NCBI GenBank assembly: GCA_029378245.1
Contig: JARKIF010000033.1
Location: forward strand, 62,001-126,000
DNA from: Roridomyces roridus
Lineage: Eukaryota; Basidiomycota; Agaricomycetes; Agaricales; Mycenaceae
DNA length: 64,000 nt
Direction: 5' to 3'
The notes under the pieces were generated by a model. It did not search any database, was not told where the DNA came from, and worked only from the letters and a program-made list of their open reading frames with translations. Made by a program: the position numbers and the translations under genes. This document shows, one piece after another, positions 52,965 through 63,256 of the stretch; positions within the stretch are counted from its first letter, which is position 1; every line of letters begins with the position of its first letter.

Positions 52965-55900
52965 TTTCTTATTCGCCCTCAAACCAACAACTTCCGGGGC
53001 TTTGCATTACCGGCACCACTTCAACTCGAAAACTATGTTGAACTGATCGGGGATCGCGTGGCGTTCGTTCAAGGCGACATTCGAATTGGACAGTCGTCCT
53101 GTTCCGTGGGATTCCAGCTAAGTACTTCTCGTTTCAACAGAGCCGTACAAAAGGCTGCACTCGGCTCATTCTGGTTCCCTCATCGAGTCTACCTCGAAAA
53201 GCATCTCACGCATCATGTGCACGACGGCAACAGCGCCCCGCAGTCCATTCGCTATCTCAACGCCCAACTCGCCGCACTCTGGGCCAACGCCGACGACTGT
53301 GCGAAACAAGCCGGCAAAACCCCCAACTTCAAGTCGGAGAAATGGCAGCAGGGCAAATACACGCGCGCCCTCGCTCAGTACCAGCACTTTGGTTTCAACA
53401 AAAAGTCGGCGGGCAAGATCAGCAGCGTGAAGGAGCTCTTGTTCAATGCGTCGTTCGCCAAGCCGATGCTCGAGGTCATCTGTAACCACGAGTTGGTGCT
53501 TCACATCACGCTTGCTGAGGGCCACGTCAACACGGAACTTAATGCCAACAAGTCTGGCTACCGCTTCGAGGCGTGCGTGTTCATGTCTTGCCCATGTGGG
53601 AGTCGTGCTCATAGCCTGCTAGCAAACATAATCATGCGCTGAACGGCATCGAGCTCTCTTACCGGATGAAGTTCTCCCGCAGCAGCATCAAGGGCATGGG
53701 GGGAAAGGACTCGAAAATCGGCAACACCGGCTCGAAACACCTCATTCAACTTATGATCCTCGACATTGACAGTGCGTCCTCCTTCCTGCCTTCATAATCT
53801 CTTTCTAATCAACTGCAGGCGCCAAACTCGTCAAATACAAACCCTCCCTGCCGGCCAAAGTCAAGGACGCGTTGACGCTTTACATGCCCGAGTACCTCCA
53901 GTTCCTCCGCAGCGCGGGCAACCACGTGCTCTTCAACCTCCCCGATTTCGACGACGACATGTTCTCTCCCAACATCAACTACTCGTTGATCAGCAGGGCG
54001 CTTGAGGTGGAGGAGTTCTGCTGCGACGTCGTGCATGGGACGAGTCTCGGGGAGATCAACAGGTATTTGTATGGCAAATGGTTGGCCGGGGCTGCTATGG
54101 GAAGGCCGAAAGGTGGGTCTTCTGGTAGCGAATTCGAATTTGAACTCACGGGATTTCAGACGTGCTGTCCGTCTGCTTGGCGGAGATCAACAGTACTTGG
54201 CTCCCGAGCAGCTCTATCGACAGCACCCAGTTCCATATTAGCTTCGGTGCACCTCAGATCAAGGCGCTCTGCTCTCACGAGGTCGGTCCCGTTGCATTCC
54301 AAGTTGGCCCCGCTGACCAAACGATTTCAGGTGCTCCTGTACTTCAACATCGACCACATCGCGTTCTTTGAAGGCAGCGACTTTTCGCAGGAGCCGCTTC
54401 ACGTGTACCATGGTTGGAAGGTCGCTGTCATCGCCGACGTTGTGCAGGACAAGCCACAAGACTCGGTTACTCAACTTGGGCTCGACTTGGACTGTACGTC
54501 GCCCTAAATCACCTTTCCGCAGTTCACTAACATCTTCCAGCCCTCCGCTTCTCGCGCCACCGTCCTCACCACCTACTCGCTGCACATTGTGTACCACCTC
54601 GACACCACCTTTCGTGCGATCCACGGGTCCGGTGGTGGAGGGGACCACGGACACAGCGGCAGCGGTGGGGACATGACGTGGACGGACACGGACGGCGAAG
54701 ACGACAGCCACGAGTACCGGCACCGCCGGCAGGCGTCCGCGCTCCTCATTTGGAACGAGCGCGTCGAGAAGCTGACCGTGGGCGGGTACGACCAGGTCCT
54801 CGCCGTATCGGAGCTCTCGATCAAAGAGCTCTTCCGGTCATACTACATCCAGGCTACCCGTGGCACGGCTCTGTACGAGTGCTTCAGCCATTGGAAGAGC
54901 GATCTTTTCAGTGCCGAGTTTGACAAACTTGATGTTGCGCTACTTTCTGATAATAGGGCGGTTGTTTGGGTAGGGATTCAAGAGGGGGAGTTGGCTATTG
55001 AGACGTATGTTACCCGGTTTCATGCTGCGACTGACCGTTCTGATGCCTCGACAGCCAGGAGCATCACAAGTTCTGGTTGCACGAACTTTTCAGCAAGCCG
55101 ACTGCGGCCAAGAAGACTGTCAAGCGCCAATTCTCGGATGTGGTGCTAGCGTTTGAGGTGCAGCTCAAGGTCATTGAACATCGCGAGCTTGCTGTCGCCT
55201 CGTCATGGCACCCGCGCTTCGAGAACTCTCCCATGTATCAATGCCGCAAGTCGGCCAGCGGAACGAGGGTCTACAAGCATCTCATTCTCGACTTTGCCCG
55301 TGCGTCGCTCGGTTGCGTTCTTTGACTGTTGCTTATCATTTTCAGACGCCAAGTACATCCCTCAGCTTTCCGTCAACGACGGCTTGTACGGCACCGACCA
55401 CGAAGCGGCCCAAAAACTGCAGACGGTGATTCACTACACGCAAGACTACCTCGAGCACCTCGCGCACCACGGACACAACATCATCCACTCAGTCCCTGTC
55501 TTCACCGCCGCATCCAACTCCTTTGCTCTCACCTCCGTTACCTACCAAGTCGTCACCAAAACCCAGATCACCATCGACACCTGCCGCCATGCTGTCCCCG
55601 CCTCGGAGGCGCCCGTCATCCTGGTCTTGGGAATGTGCGGCAATAGGCCGCTGCCGTCGATCCGGCTGCCATGGTTCCAAGGGTGGGTGATCCCTGGCCA
55701 TCAGAGCCTCGGCACGATTTGCCTCTCTCGCGAGACGTTCCTCGAAGGCCGGTTGCTGCAGCACCTCGCGCGCGTCAACGCCAAGACGACGCTCGTGCCG
55801 GAATGGGCGGGGATTACGAATGGGGAGTGGAAGTACAAGCTCACGACGCTGGAGAAGCATGCTCATCGTAAGGAGGAGCGGACGAGTTGGAAGGTGGCGA

Positions 55901-57009
55901 ACAAGACGGAGAAGACTCGCGAGTATGTGTGGGAGGCGCATGATGAGTGGAACTATGATTCGAAGCATGAGAGCTTTACTGGTGATGATTCGCATGGGAA
56001 GTATACTCTTTCTTGTGAGTGTTCTCCTTCTTTGTTTGATGATCTTGGCACTGAGATATTTTTCAAGGCCGCACGAAGAACACACTCTCGATCCCGACCT
56101 ACTACCGCCAAGGCTACCTCGAAATCACTCTCCACGGCGAGTCGACCCTCCAGATTTCTCAGCATGAGAACGCGAACTCTTGGAGGTACGTCTCTCAATA
56201 ATCCGATCAAGAGTGATGCTGATACCAGACTACAGCAAGACTACGAGCGCCAAATGGTCCGTCGGCATTGAAGTGCACACAGCCAACGGCGGCCTGCGCA
56301 TCCAGGTCGTCGCCTCCACCCCGCCCAACTTCTCCAACGTCGCGAGCGAGGGTGTTTGCCCGAGCGACGTCCAAGAAGAACACATGCGGCAGTTCCCCTC
56401 CGAGATCGACCTCGAGGACACGGTAAATGACCTCACGAGCCTGCTGCAGGGTGCCTGGGACTACTCGTACCCCGGCCTCGAGGCGTACGCGCTCGCGAAC
56501 CCGGTTTTCACGCGCTCCGGCGATCTTGTGGTGGAGCTCACGCCGTACCGCAGCGCCGCATTCAACGTTCAAGCGCACGGCTCGCTCAAGCATACGGATA
56601 GTTTCTTCAAGAAGGTCAAGCACGTTTTGAGTGAGGATTAGTTTCGGTTTGGTCTTGGGCGCGTTACTGATGAACATTTGCAGCGGGCAGCCACGAGGAT
56701 GTCAGCGACACGGTTTCCGTCAAGTCCCACAAATCGGAAACACCCACCACGCCCGCGCCCCCTCTCGCTCTCGACATTCACCTTGACCAAAGCAACCATA
56801 GCGTCCTCACCAAGGTGGGGACTGCCATCAAGTCCGGAACGACGGTGACGCCGGTCAAGACGGAGCCCCCGCCCAAGGCTACTGCACCCATGACCTCCGG
56901 AATAACGGTGACGCCTGTTAAGACGGAGCCCCCGCCCAAGGCGACTGCGCCCATGACTGCGGCGACTGGCAACGGCAAGGCGAGCAACGGGAACGGGTTT
57001 CATGCCTAG
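52965..57009 (+). CDS. Large multi-exon protein of unknown function
   Basis: Frame open from 52965; start codon not identified, so the first exon may be missing here. Exons: to 53572, 53623-53771, 53819-54112, 54160-54281, 54331 to about 54493, about 54523-55004, 55055-55299, 55346-56028, 56068-56185, 56236-56630, 56684-57009. The product is near 1,000 aa, soluble, without signal peptide or TM segment. Early landmark VELIGDRVAFVQGDIRIGQ; a histidine/glycine/aspartate-rich insert (GGGGDHGHSGSGGD) in the middle; late strand-rich part ending VELTPYRSAAFNVQAHGSLK. The tail has two copies of TVTPVKTEPPPKATAPMT. Splice phase at 54493-54541 cannot be reconciled without an unusual donor or one base change. 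I know no family that fits. Confidence 0.6.
56842..56957 (+). repeat. 63-bp coding repeat in the tail of the large protein
   Basis: Two units (second starts at 56905) encode TVTPVKTEPPPKATAPMT each, separated by SGI. Likely a disordered, proline-rich tail that can vary in copy number. Confidence 0.85.
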
Positions 57010-57439
57010 GCGGCGAGCGTTTAGGATCTTTTGCTATTGTCGCCCGCTGATTTATTGTACTGGATATAGATAGTATCTGTCGTGATTTAAGATAATTGCA
57101 GCTATTTTTCTCGCTTGTCGAACGAACTTCAAAGTTTTGTTGCGGAGAGGTGATTGAGTCTGGAGGAACGCACAATTCTACTTGAGACACGGGAGTGCCG
57201 CGCGACTGGAAAAAAAATTAGGAGGTGGTTCACGTGGTCGCGAATCGTGCCATCACCTGCTCGCGAACTCCTGAGTATGACCTTACCACCAGCTGCACCA
57301 ATTCATTCACCTAACACGATTTTCGACTTCGTTACAACGTACAAGGATCTCTGTGCTTGCGCCGTGGTCAACACATTCTGCGTCTATCCAGCTCAGTGAG
57401 CCTCAGTCCCGAATAAGTAAGTACTCGCCCATGTGTATT
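57010..57439. other. 3' flank of the large gene, no gene recognised
   Basis: Stop-rich. A-rich run at 57208-57216. Nothing supported. Confidence 0.4.
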
Positions 57440-57661
57440 TACAGGCTACTTACATGGCACGAGAAGCAAGCCGACAGTGCTCGTTTGCATCGTCTGGTAG
57501 GGGTACTCCAGCAGTCCTCTCACCTGGTCCAATTCATCGTCAAGCTCCACATCGAGGACTGGGCACCGATCAAATTGGCCGCCAAGCTGAAACTCGGGGA
57601 TATCAATTCACCTGGCTTTGAGGCCATTGCTCGCGCATGGCAGGTACGATTCCAGCTTTGA
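57440..57661 (+). pseudogene. F-box/leucine-rich gene fragment
   Basis: Reads RLHRLVGVLQQSSHLVQFIV then KLHIEDWAPIKLAAKLKLGD, the type of segment that follows the F-box in agaricomycete F-box proteins (short helix, then shLxxxVxxLxI). No F-box before it and no continuation after it. The DNA just after it (GCATGGCAGGTACGATTCCA) recurs at 9085-9105. Confidence 0.4.
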
Positions 57662-59264
57662 GTCTTCAATTGAGATCAATCATTGTACTCAGCTCCCGGC
57701 CAGATTTACAGTACACTAGGCTACATATGTAAGTACGTTGTATACGTCCGCAGAGTGGCAACCAAATCACCCTTCTTTTTTGGATGCCAGTGGGCCATGG
57801 TCACACCACTTTTTCATTTCCGCAGTTGATATCAAATGTGATCCAGAAGAATTGATCCCGGCGCACGCGGCAGCTACGAGTCACAGTCAGGGGTGCCGAC
57901 ATGAGCCGTCAAGCACAACAAGGGACAACAATGACATTCCTTTCTTCTCCCTCACCGACCAACACGCCCACTTCACGCCGCTGTCTATCATCGATGTCGG
58001 CCGTCCGTCCCCCTTCTCAGTGCTCACAGTTCCCAAAAGCGTCGGTTCTCGCTGTCTGCCATGAGCTGGGCATGGACATTCTCGACCTCGCAATGTGCGG
58101 CATTCATGCCCTTCTCGATGCTCGCCCATTAATATCCTGCCCTAATTAGCCCCTCAATGCGACCAACGCTCATTCTACGCGTCGGAAGGGCTCGTGGGCT
58201 GGGGCCGGGTAGTTGAGGTGTGACGGTGAGTGCTTTCCTCGCCTATTTTTCTCTGGCGGCATTCGCTTGCGCTGACTCCAACCGTCGGCTGCCACCTCCC
58301 TGATGTACACGCGGTGGCTCGTCGCCGTCGAGCTCTCCACTGGTCTCCACCCAGAACCCCGTACCCGTTGGCGAGGTGCGTCGCGCGGATGACGACATGG
58401 AGCGAGTCTCCCAAGAGTTGCTTGGACGCCGTCGCAGCGGGGCGTTGTTGGCTAGTGGTCTGGGTCCATCGAGGATGCTCATCGCATTGGCGTCGAGTCC
58501 CGAAGCACTGCTGCACATCCGTCCCTATGCCTCTCTCCGCTTGTATCTACCTCACAACCCCATTGTGTAGCGTAGAGAATGTTACTGAATACTCGCCCAA
58601 TGTGATTTACCTGCTGCAGTCCAGGATCGCCGCTCCTTTGCGCAGTAGGGGACTTGGGATGTTTTCACTGAGCGGCACATTTCGGCGCTCTTTGTTGTGA
58701 TCATTTGCTGCCGTACCTGGCCGCGATCAAATTTGATAGTATTATCTGATATCAACTGCGGAATCGCTACAACTTGGTCACACCCACAAGGATGCCGAGA
58801 CAAGCCGAAGTGATACCGGCACCATGGACAAGCATAATCCAGTCTAAACCCAGGCAGATGACAGCGGCACAGTGACGGCAACCAACCATGGCACTGGGAT
58901 CAGTCGGATCAGAAACAGGCCGGCAGTGCCGCAAGACACGACTGACTGCCGAGAACCGATCATGCCGATGTTCAGGCCGAGTCGATTGGCTCACGGTACT
59001 TCCCGACAATGCCGCAGACAGTAAGTAGCTGTCGGAGTCTCTCCCTAATCAATTGAGTTCAAAAGTGCCTGGGCGGCATCCGCAGATCCGAAAGCGGCTT
59101 GAGAGCCGGTTTATGACGGTTAGATCTGGAAATTCCGACAATCAGCCGGCGGCGAGGTCATGTGGGGTCGTATTCTGATGGCAAAGGGGGGATAAAAAGA
59201 ACGATTCCTAAACAGGTTAGGAATCGTAACCAACCTCACCACTCTGAGCCTCGCGATTTTCCCC
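57662..59264. other. Decayed accessory sequence, no intact gene
   Basis: Frames are short. The stretch 58790-58950 resembles 9265-9345 on the minus strand (both encode GAGIxSACL). Two promoter-like or intron-like patches occur, but no structure could be assembled. Confidence 0.35.
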
Positions 59265-59401
59265 TATCGAAAAGGGAAGCCATTGTAGTCCAAAAGCTGC
59301 TCAAAACTCTGACCCTTACCTCAGCCACCCTAAACTGTTCATTTGAGCCGGAATCGGACTTTCGGACCGTGTGGAACGGATGCTCGCGGGACATCCAGCG
59401 T
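59265..59401 (+). pseudogene. F-box gene fragment
   Basis: Reads LKTLTLTSATLNCSFEPESD then FRTVWNGCSRDIQ. Compare FARIWDGCSPNIRHLT in the decayed F-box gene at 16705. Only this piece remains. Confidence 0.45.
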
Positions 59402-59491
59402 AAGTATTGCATAAATTGGAGGTGTATACTGTATACATAGCACCAGAGAAACCTCTGCGCGCTCAGGGCTGTGGCCGCTGGACCGTGGCTG

Positions 59492-59907
59492 TGAATTTTC
59501 TCGTGCGTTTTGAATCTTCCACTTTCATTCTTTGCTTGGCCTCATCTCGAATGCGTAGGTCGGTATAAGCGCCGAGAACCAAGTCTTCAACACTCTGTCT
59601 ATGGTTGGATCGGGGGTGCAGAGTAAGCTGCTCCAATTCCGCCTGAAGTCATCGCTGACCAGAATTCGTTACTTCAGTCCACGGAAGCTCCTACGGTCCA
59701 CGTAGCGCCCTCGTCGCAGCTCTCGATCTTTTTTCCAAAGTAAGTATACTTGTTCGAATTCAAAGTAGAAATCACCTGATGTGCGACGCACAGGAAATCA
59801 TTCAGGCGCATGTTAGCGAGGAGCCACTCGAGAATGTGAACGAGATAATCGAGGAGTTGCGCTCATCTGATTTGCTTGGGCGCAAAGTCGTCGTCGCACG
59901 GGTGTAA
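59492..59907 (+). pseudogene. Alcohol dehydrogenase, copy 5, 3' stump
   Basis: Begins abruptly at TTCTCGTGCGTTTTG, the end of an internal ADH exon plus its intron. Keeps the last three exons: VGISAENQVFNTLSMVGSGV, HGSSYGPRSALVAALDLFSK, and AHVSEEPLENVNEIIEEL, stop TAA 59905-59907. Closest to copy 1. The catalytic and NAD-binding parts are absent, so it is non-functional. Confidence 0.8.
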
Positions 59908-60234
59908 TTCAATTGGTGCCGGCAACTTTATAGCTAGTTAGGTCAAGGTGTTTTTGCTACAAGTACTTACTGTGACGTGGACGCTGAGACGCAGTCCGAC
60001 GGTGCCAGGGTCACACCAAAATAGGGAGGTACGAGTTGATAGAGCATAAAGTCTCTTTAGAATTGAAACCCGGGCAAATGACAAGTTCTCAGCGTAATGC
60101 ACGTCTTTCTGACAAACACAATAAATTTCCTATACACGACACAGACCGAAAACCCGAATCCCAAGAGCAATATCTAATCCTATGTATGACCTTTATTTGC
60201 ACCTAGATTTCGTTCAACGCAGCCACTATACAGC
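59908..60234. other. Convergent 3' flanks of ADH stump and copy F
   Basis: The last 120 bp repeats the stretch before copy C (ACACGACA, GACCTTTATTTGCACCTAGA). No gene. Confidence 0.5.
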
Positions 60235-60753
60235 TTAAAGGGGCGAGCAGCTGAACGAGCTGGTCAAGTCGTTGAAGTCCTCCGTCCCCGAAAGACCGGG
60301 GACCTCGAAAAAGTCCCACGAGCCCTCAGTGAGGACGACCTCGCTGTTTTGGTTCGAGTTACCCGTGCCCGAGGCGATGCAGCCGGCGTTCCTGTCAAGC
60401 ATATCAGTTTCTCGTCCTTGTTTTTCTGTCACACCAGAACTCACTCAAAGAACGTGCAGATGAACCCGCCAGGGACTTGAGCGTTGGAGATTTCCTTGTT
60501 GAGGAAGCTGAGCCCGCCCTGGGAGAGGTCGATGCAGCTGCCGGAGACGACGGGGATGGCGACGCAGCCGGAGGGCGGGCTGAGCGAGCCGGTGCAGACG
60601 GTGACGGTCGTGGTCGCGGCCTGTTCGAGTCGAGAATCAGTATGTGAAGCCTGCAGACAGAGTCGGCAAACTTACAGCGCTGCGCTCCATGTTGTTCGGG
60701 GCAGCCGATGCGACGGCGACGAGGGTGATCGCGAGGAGGGATTTGAAGAACAT
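60235..60753 (-). CDS. Six-cysteine small secreted protein (copy F)
   Basis: ATG 60753, stop TAA 60237-60235, three exons with junctions as in copy C. Signal peptide MFFKSLLAITLVAVASA then APNNMERSA. Mature part AATTTVTVCTGSLSPPSGC, VPGGFICTFF, WDFFEVPGLSGTEDF, tail SSFSCSPL. Six cysteines. It remains intact although its partner ADH is only a stump and its BTB neighbour is damaged, which suggests independent value of the secreted protein. Confidence 0.85.
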
Positions 60754-60814
60754 TGTTGGTTGGTTGGCTTGAGTGGGACTTTGGCGAACTGAAGTTGCAG
60801 TATGAATCCGTTCT

Positions 60815-60826
60815 CTTTTATACCTG
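60815..60826 (-). promoter_or_regulatory. TATA box of secreted protein copy F
   Basis: Minus-strand CCAGGTATAAAA, about 65 bp before the ATG, identical to copy C. Confidence 0.6.
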
Positions 60827-61326
60827 GTTGAACTCTCAAAACGGCACAATGTGGGATTTCCAAAAATGCAGAAACTCTCTCCAAATTTCTCTTGGCCGCG
60901 GCCAGAGATTTGACAGGAGGCGCGGCGCGCATGTGCATAGATTTTAACCTGCTGAAGAAGGCGATAGAGAAGTGCCGGAGAGTTCACTTTACAGCTTCTT
61001 TTTTTTTGCCCAACTGCGCTGGATCTCGTGCGGTTGACAGCGCATGCGCAGTGACAGGTAGCAGGAACGTCTTGCGGATTGAACTGAAATTTCATCTTGT
61101 CCTTGTTCTTTTGTGCGCAACGCCCTTCACGGTCTATTCGAGGTTGTCGTCCATGTCATTGGAGCGTTTGATAGCCTTGCAGTACTAGTTCTTGGAAGTA
61201 GTTTGAATGTCCGACTGACACAGGCGCCCGTCCCCGTTGATCAGATTCAGCTACCCCAAGAAATGTCAACACAAGAGTCTGTACGACCTGTTGAAGTCAA
61301 AAATAGGAATCGAACATCGACGAATA

Positions 61327-61466
61327 CCGGTGGTTGAACTTTCCGGGGGTGACATGATGAACGAAGCAAACGCTCGAAAAGACAACGTGTGCTATTGGAA
61401 GCCACAGTAAGTAGGTTGGATCCGGAGTCTCCTCTGTCAAATAATACGCGAGACAACCGGGAGAGT
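61327..61466. repeat. Conserved non-coding element, copy 5 of 5
   Basis: Starts CCGGTGGTTGAACTTTCCGG, contains GACATGATGAACGAAGCAAA and ends GCGAGACAACCGGGAGAG. 570 bp upstream of copy F and 340 bp before the BTB gene. Confidence 0.75.
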
Positions 61467-61803
61467 ATCCAACTCAGCCCGGCGGACTGGTGGAATTGAA
61501 CCAAAATTGAACATTCGTACTCAGAATAGTACTTGTCATTCAAGTATCTAGTAAGTTAGATTTCGGCTAATCGGGTGCATACCCCAATACGAGTCAAATT
61601 GCGCGGCAGCCCGCGGTATCTTGTTGCGTGGGTCAGTGCCCCTTCGTGTTGAAAGCCTTGTCTGCATTTGCATCAGATCACGCTTGTGTCGTCTGCTCCA
61701 GCGGCTTAGCCGAGAGTGAATGAATTGAGCTCGCGTAGCTTACCCCACGGGCGGTGATTTGCCACGTTTGCTCTGAGACAGCTACGACGTCCCGCCCCTG
61801 CTC

Positions 61804-62831
61804 ATGGACATCGGCGCCCCACCGCTGCAGAGCCGACGCACGCCGAAGGGCTGTGATTCGACGACTGCGGCCTCGTCATTCAAGCAGAGAACACCCGCTT
61901 CCGAGTCTCCCGTGACTTCCTTGCCGCTCATTCTGCCGTTTTCCAAGATATGCTGTCCATCCCAGTCCCCGCAGATGCGGAGACTCGGGAAGGATGCCCT
62001 GTCGTCCGTCTCCCAGACAATATTGCGGACGTGATTGTCCTCCTCAAAGCTTTACTGTATTACGAGTCCGTCCGCCCTAGCTTTCTCGCTGTACTTGTCG
62101 CTCACTTTGCCTGAGCACGGCTTCTTCGAGCCTCCTCCCGCACAAACGAGCTTCCAGATCATCGTCGGCGTCCTTCGTATGAGCCACAAATACGAGGTCG
62201 ACGCCCTACGCAAACGCGCCCTCGCTCACCTCTCCGCTTTGCATCCGACGACGCTGCACGACTGGGAGTACATGGACGACGATTCGTGCGAGTGGCTTCA
62301 GAAAGTCCTCGACGAAGAAGGTGGTATTCCCCTCATCATTCTCGCGCGGCAGCTCTCCCTGGATTGGATACTCCCCGCCGCATTCTACCGTGTCTGCAAG
62401 CACGCACAGGCCGACCGTATCATTCAGGATCCCAACATGCACACGGAAGACAAAATCCACTGCGTCTCCGCCGCCCGGGTGTTTGAGACGAGGGATAATG
62501 CGTGGGTTCTCGACTTTCTCTGGTCTCCCACTCACATCGACGGGTGCGCTGCTGCGCGCGTGTGCCCGAAGCTGAGGCTCGAGCGCCGTCGGGACGCTGA
62601 AGAACGGCGGGCGGTTTGGTTGAAGGTTCCGGTTAAGCTGCCGCTGGATATATGGGCGGGGATGATTGGGATGACTTGCATTGGAGCGCGGGAGTCTGTG
62701 ACCCGTGCCTTGGGGTCATGAAGGGGATACATCAGGCAGCCAAACAGAGGTTTTGGAACTCCCTTCCATCGCAATTTGGGTTGCCCAGTTGGGTAGATCT
62801 GGAGGCTTTAAAAGCTGAAGCTTTCCAATGA
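61804..62831 (+). pseudogene. BTB/POZ gene with three lesions
   Basis: Aligns over its whole length with the intact gene at 9452. Lesions: a one-base loss near codon 10; TGA in place of the tryptophan codon in GLWF; a further frame change near 62645-62655. Between them the coding sequence is well kept: ENTRFRVSRDFLAAHSAVFQ, LRMSHKYEVDALRKRALAHL, ARQLSLDWILPAAFYRVC. After the third lesion the correct frame gives GVCDPCLGVMKGIHQAAKQR and ends at TGA 62829-62831. An intron of 46 nt at the YES junction has a GTCCGC donor. A fairly young pseudogene. Confidence 0.75.
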
Positions 62832-63256
62832 ATATCCGCCCCAGGTTTCGAGCCCGAATGATGGGTTGGCCGCCCAAGTATCAGTCTATTACCGACTCCG
62901 TTTGTATTCATCTACATACTCGTATCGTCGAACTATCGTCGAATGAACAACAGTCTGTTGGCCAGAGACTCCCAAGTGAGTGAGCGCAAGAGTCAGGGCA
63001 AAAGAAATCTAAAATGACCGGCTAATGGCGCGCGCCCACTCGATACAGTCTCTGTTCGACTCGCACTCGGGGAGACTATGTGTTGCGATTCCTGTGGCAT
63101 TCTACTCATTTTTTTTTTGCAACTGAGACCAAATGTGCGGGAATAGTCGGCCGTGCATTCAAACGAGCACTTGGAGGGAGCGCTCGACTCCGACATGTAC
63201 AGTCATTTCATTGCATTTAAATCCAAATTCCCATCCTTCCTCTACAAACCATCTAC
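62832..63256. other. Intergenic, no gene recognised
   Basis: T-rich run at 63108-63118. Short frames only. It ends with the 3' flank of the minus-strand gene. Confidence 0.45.

Noticed and set aside
55489..56085. Minus-strand open frame of 198 codons
   Set aside because: Antisense of a well-spliced exon of the large unknown gene.
52965..57009. SPT16/FACT or other chromatin factor
   Set aside because: A first impression from length and acidic parts; no peptidase-like or acidic-tail domain is present.
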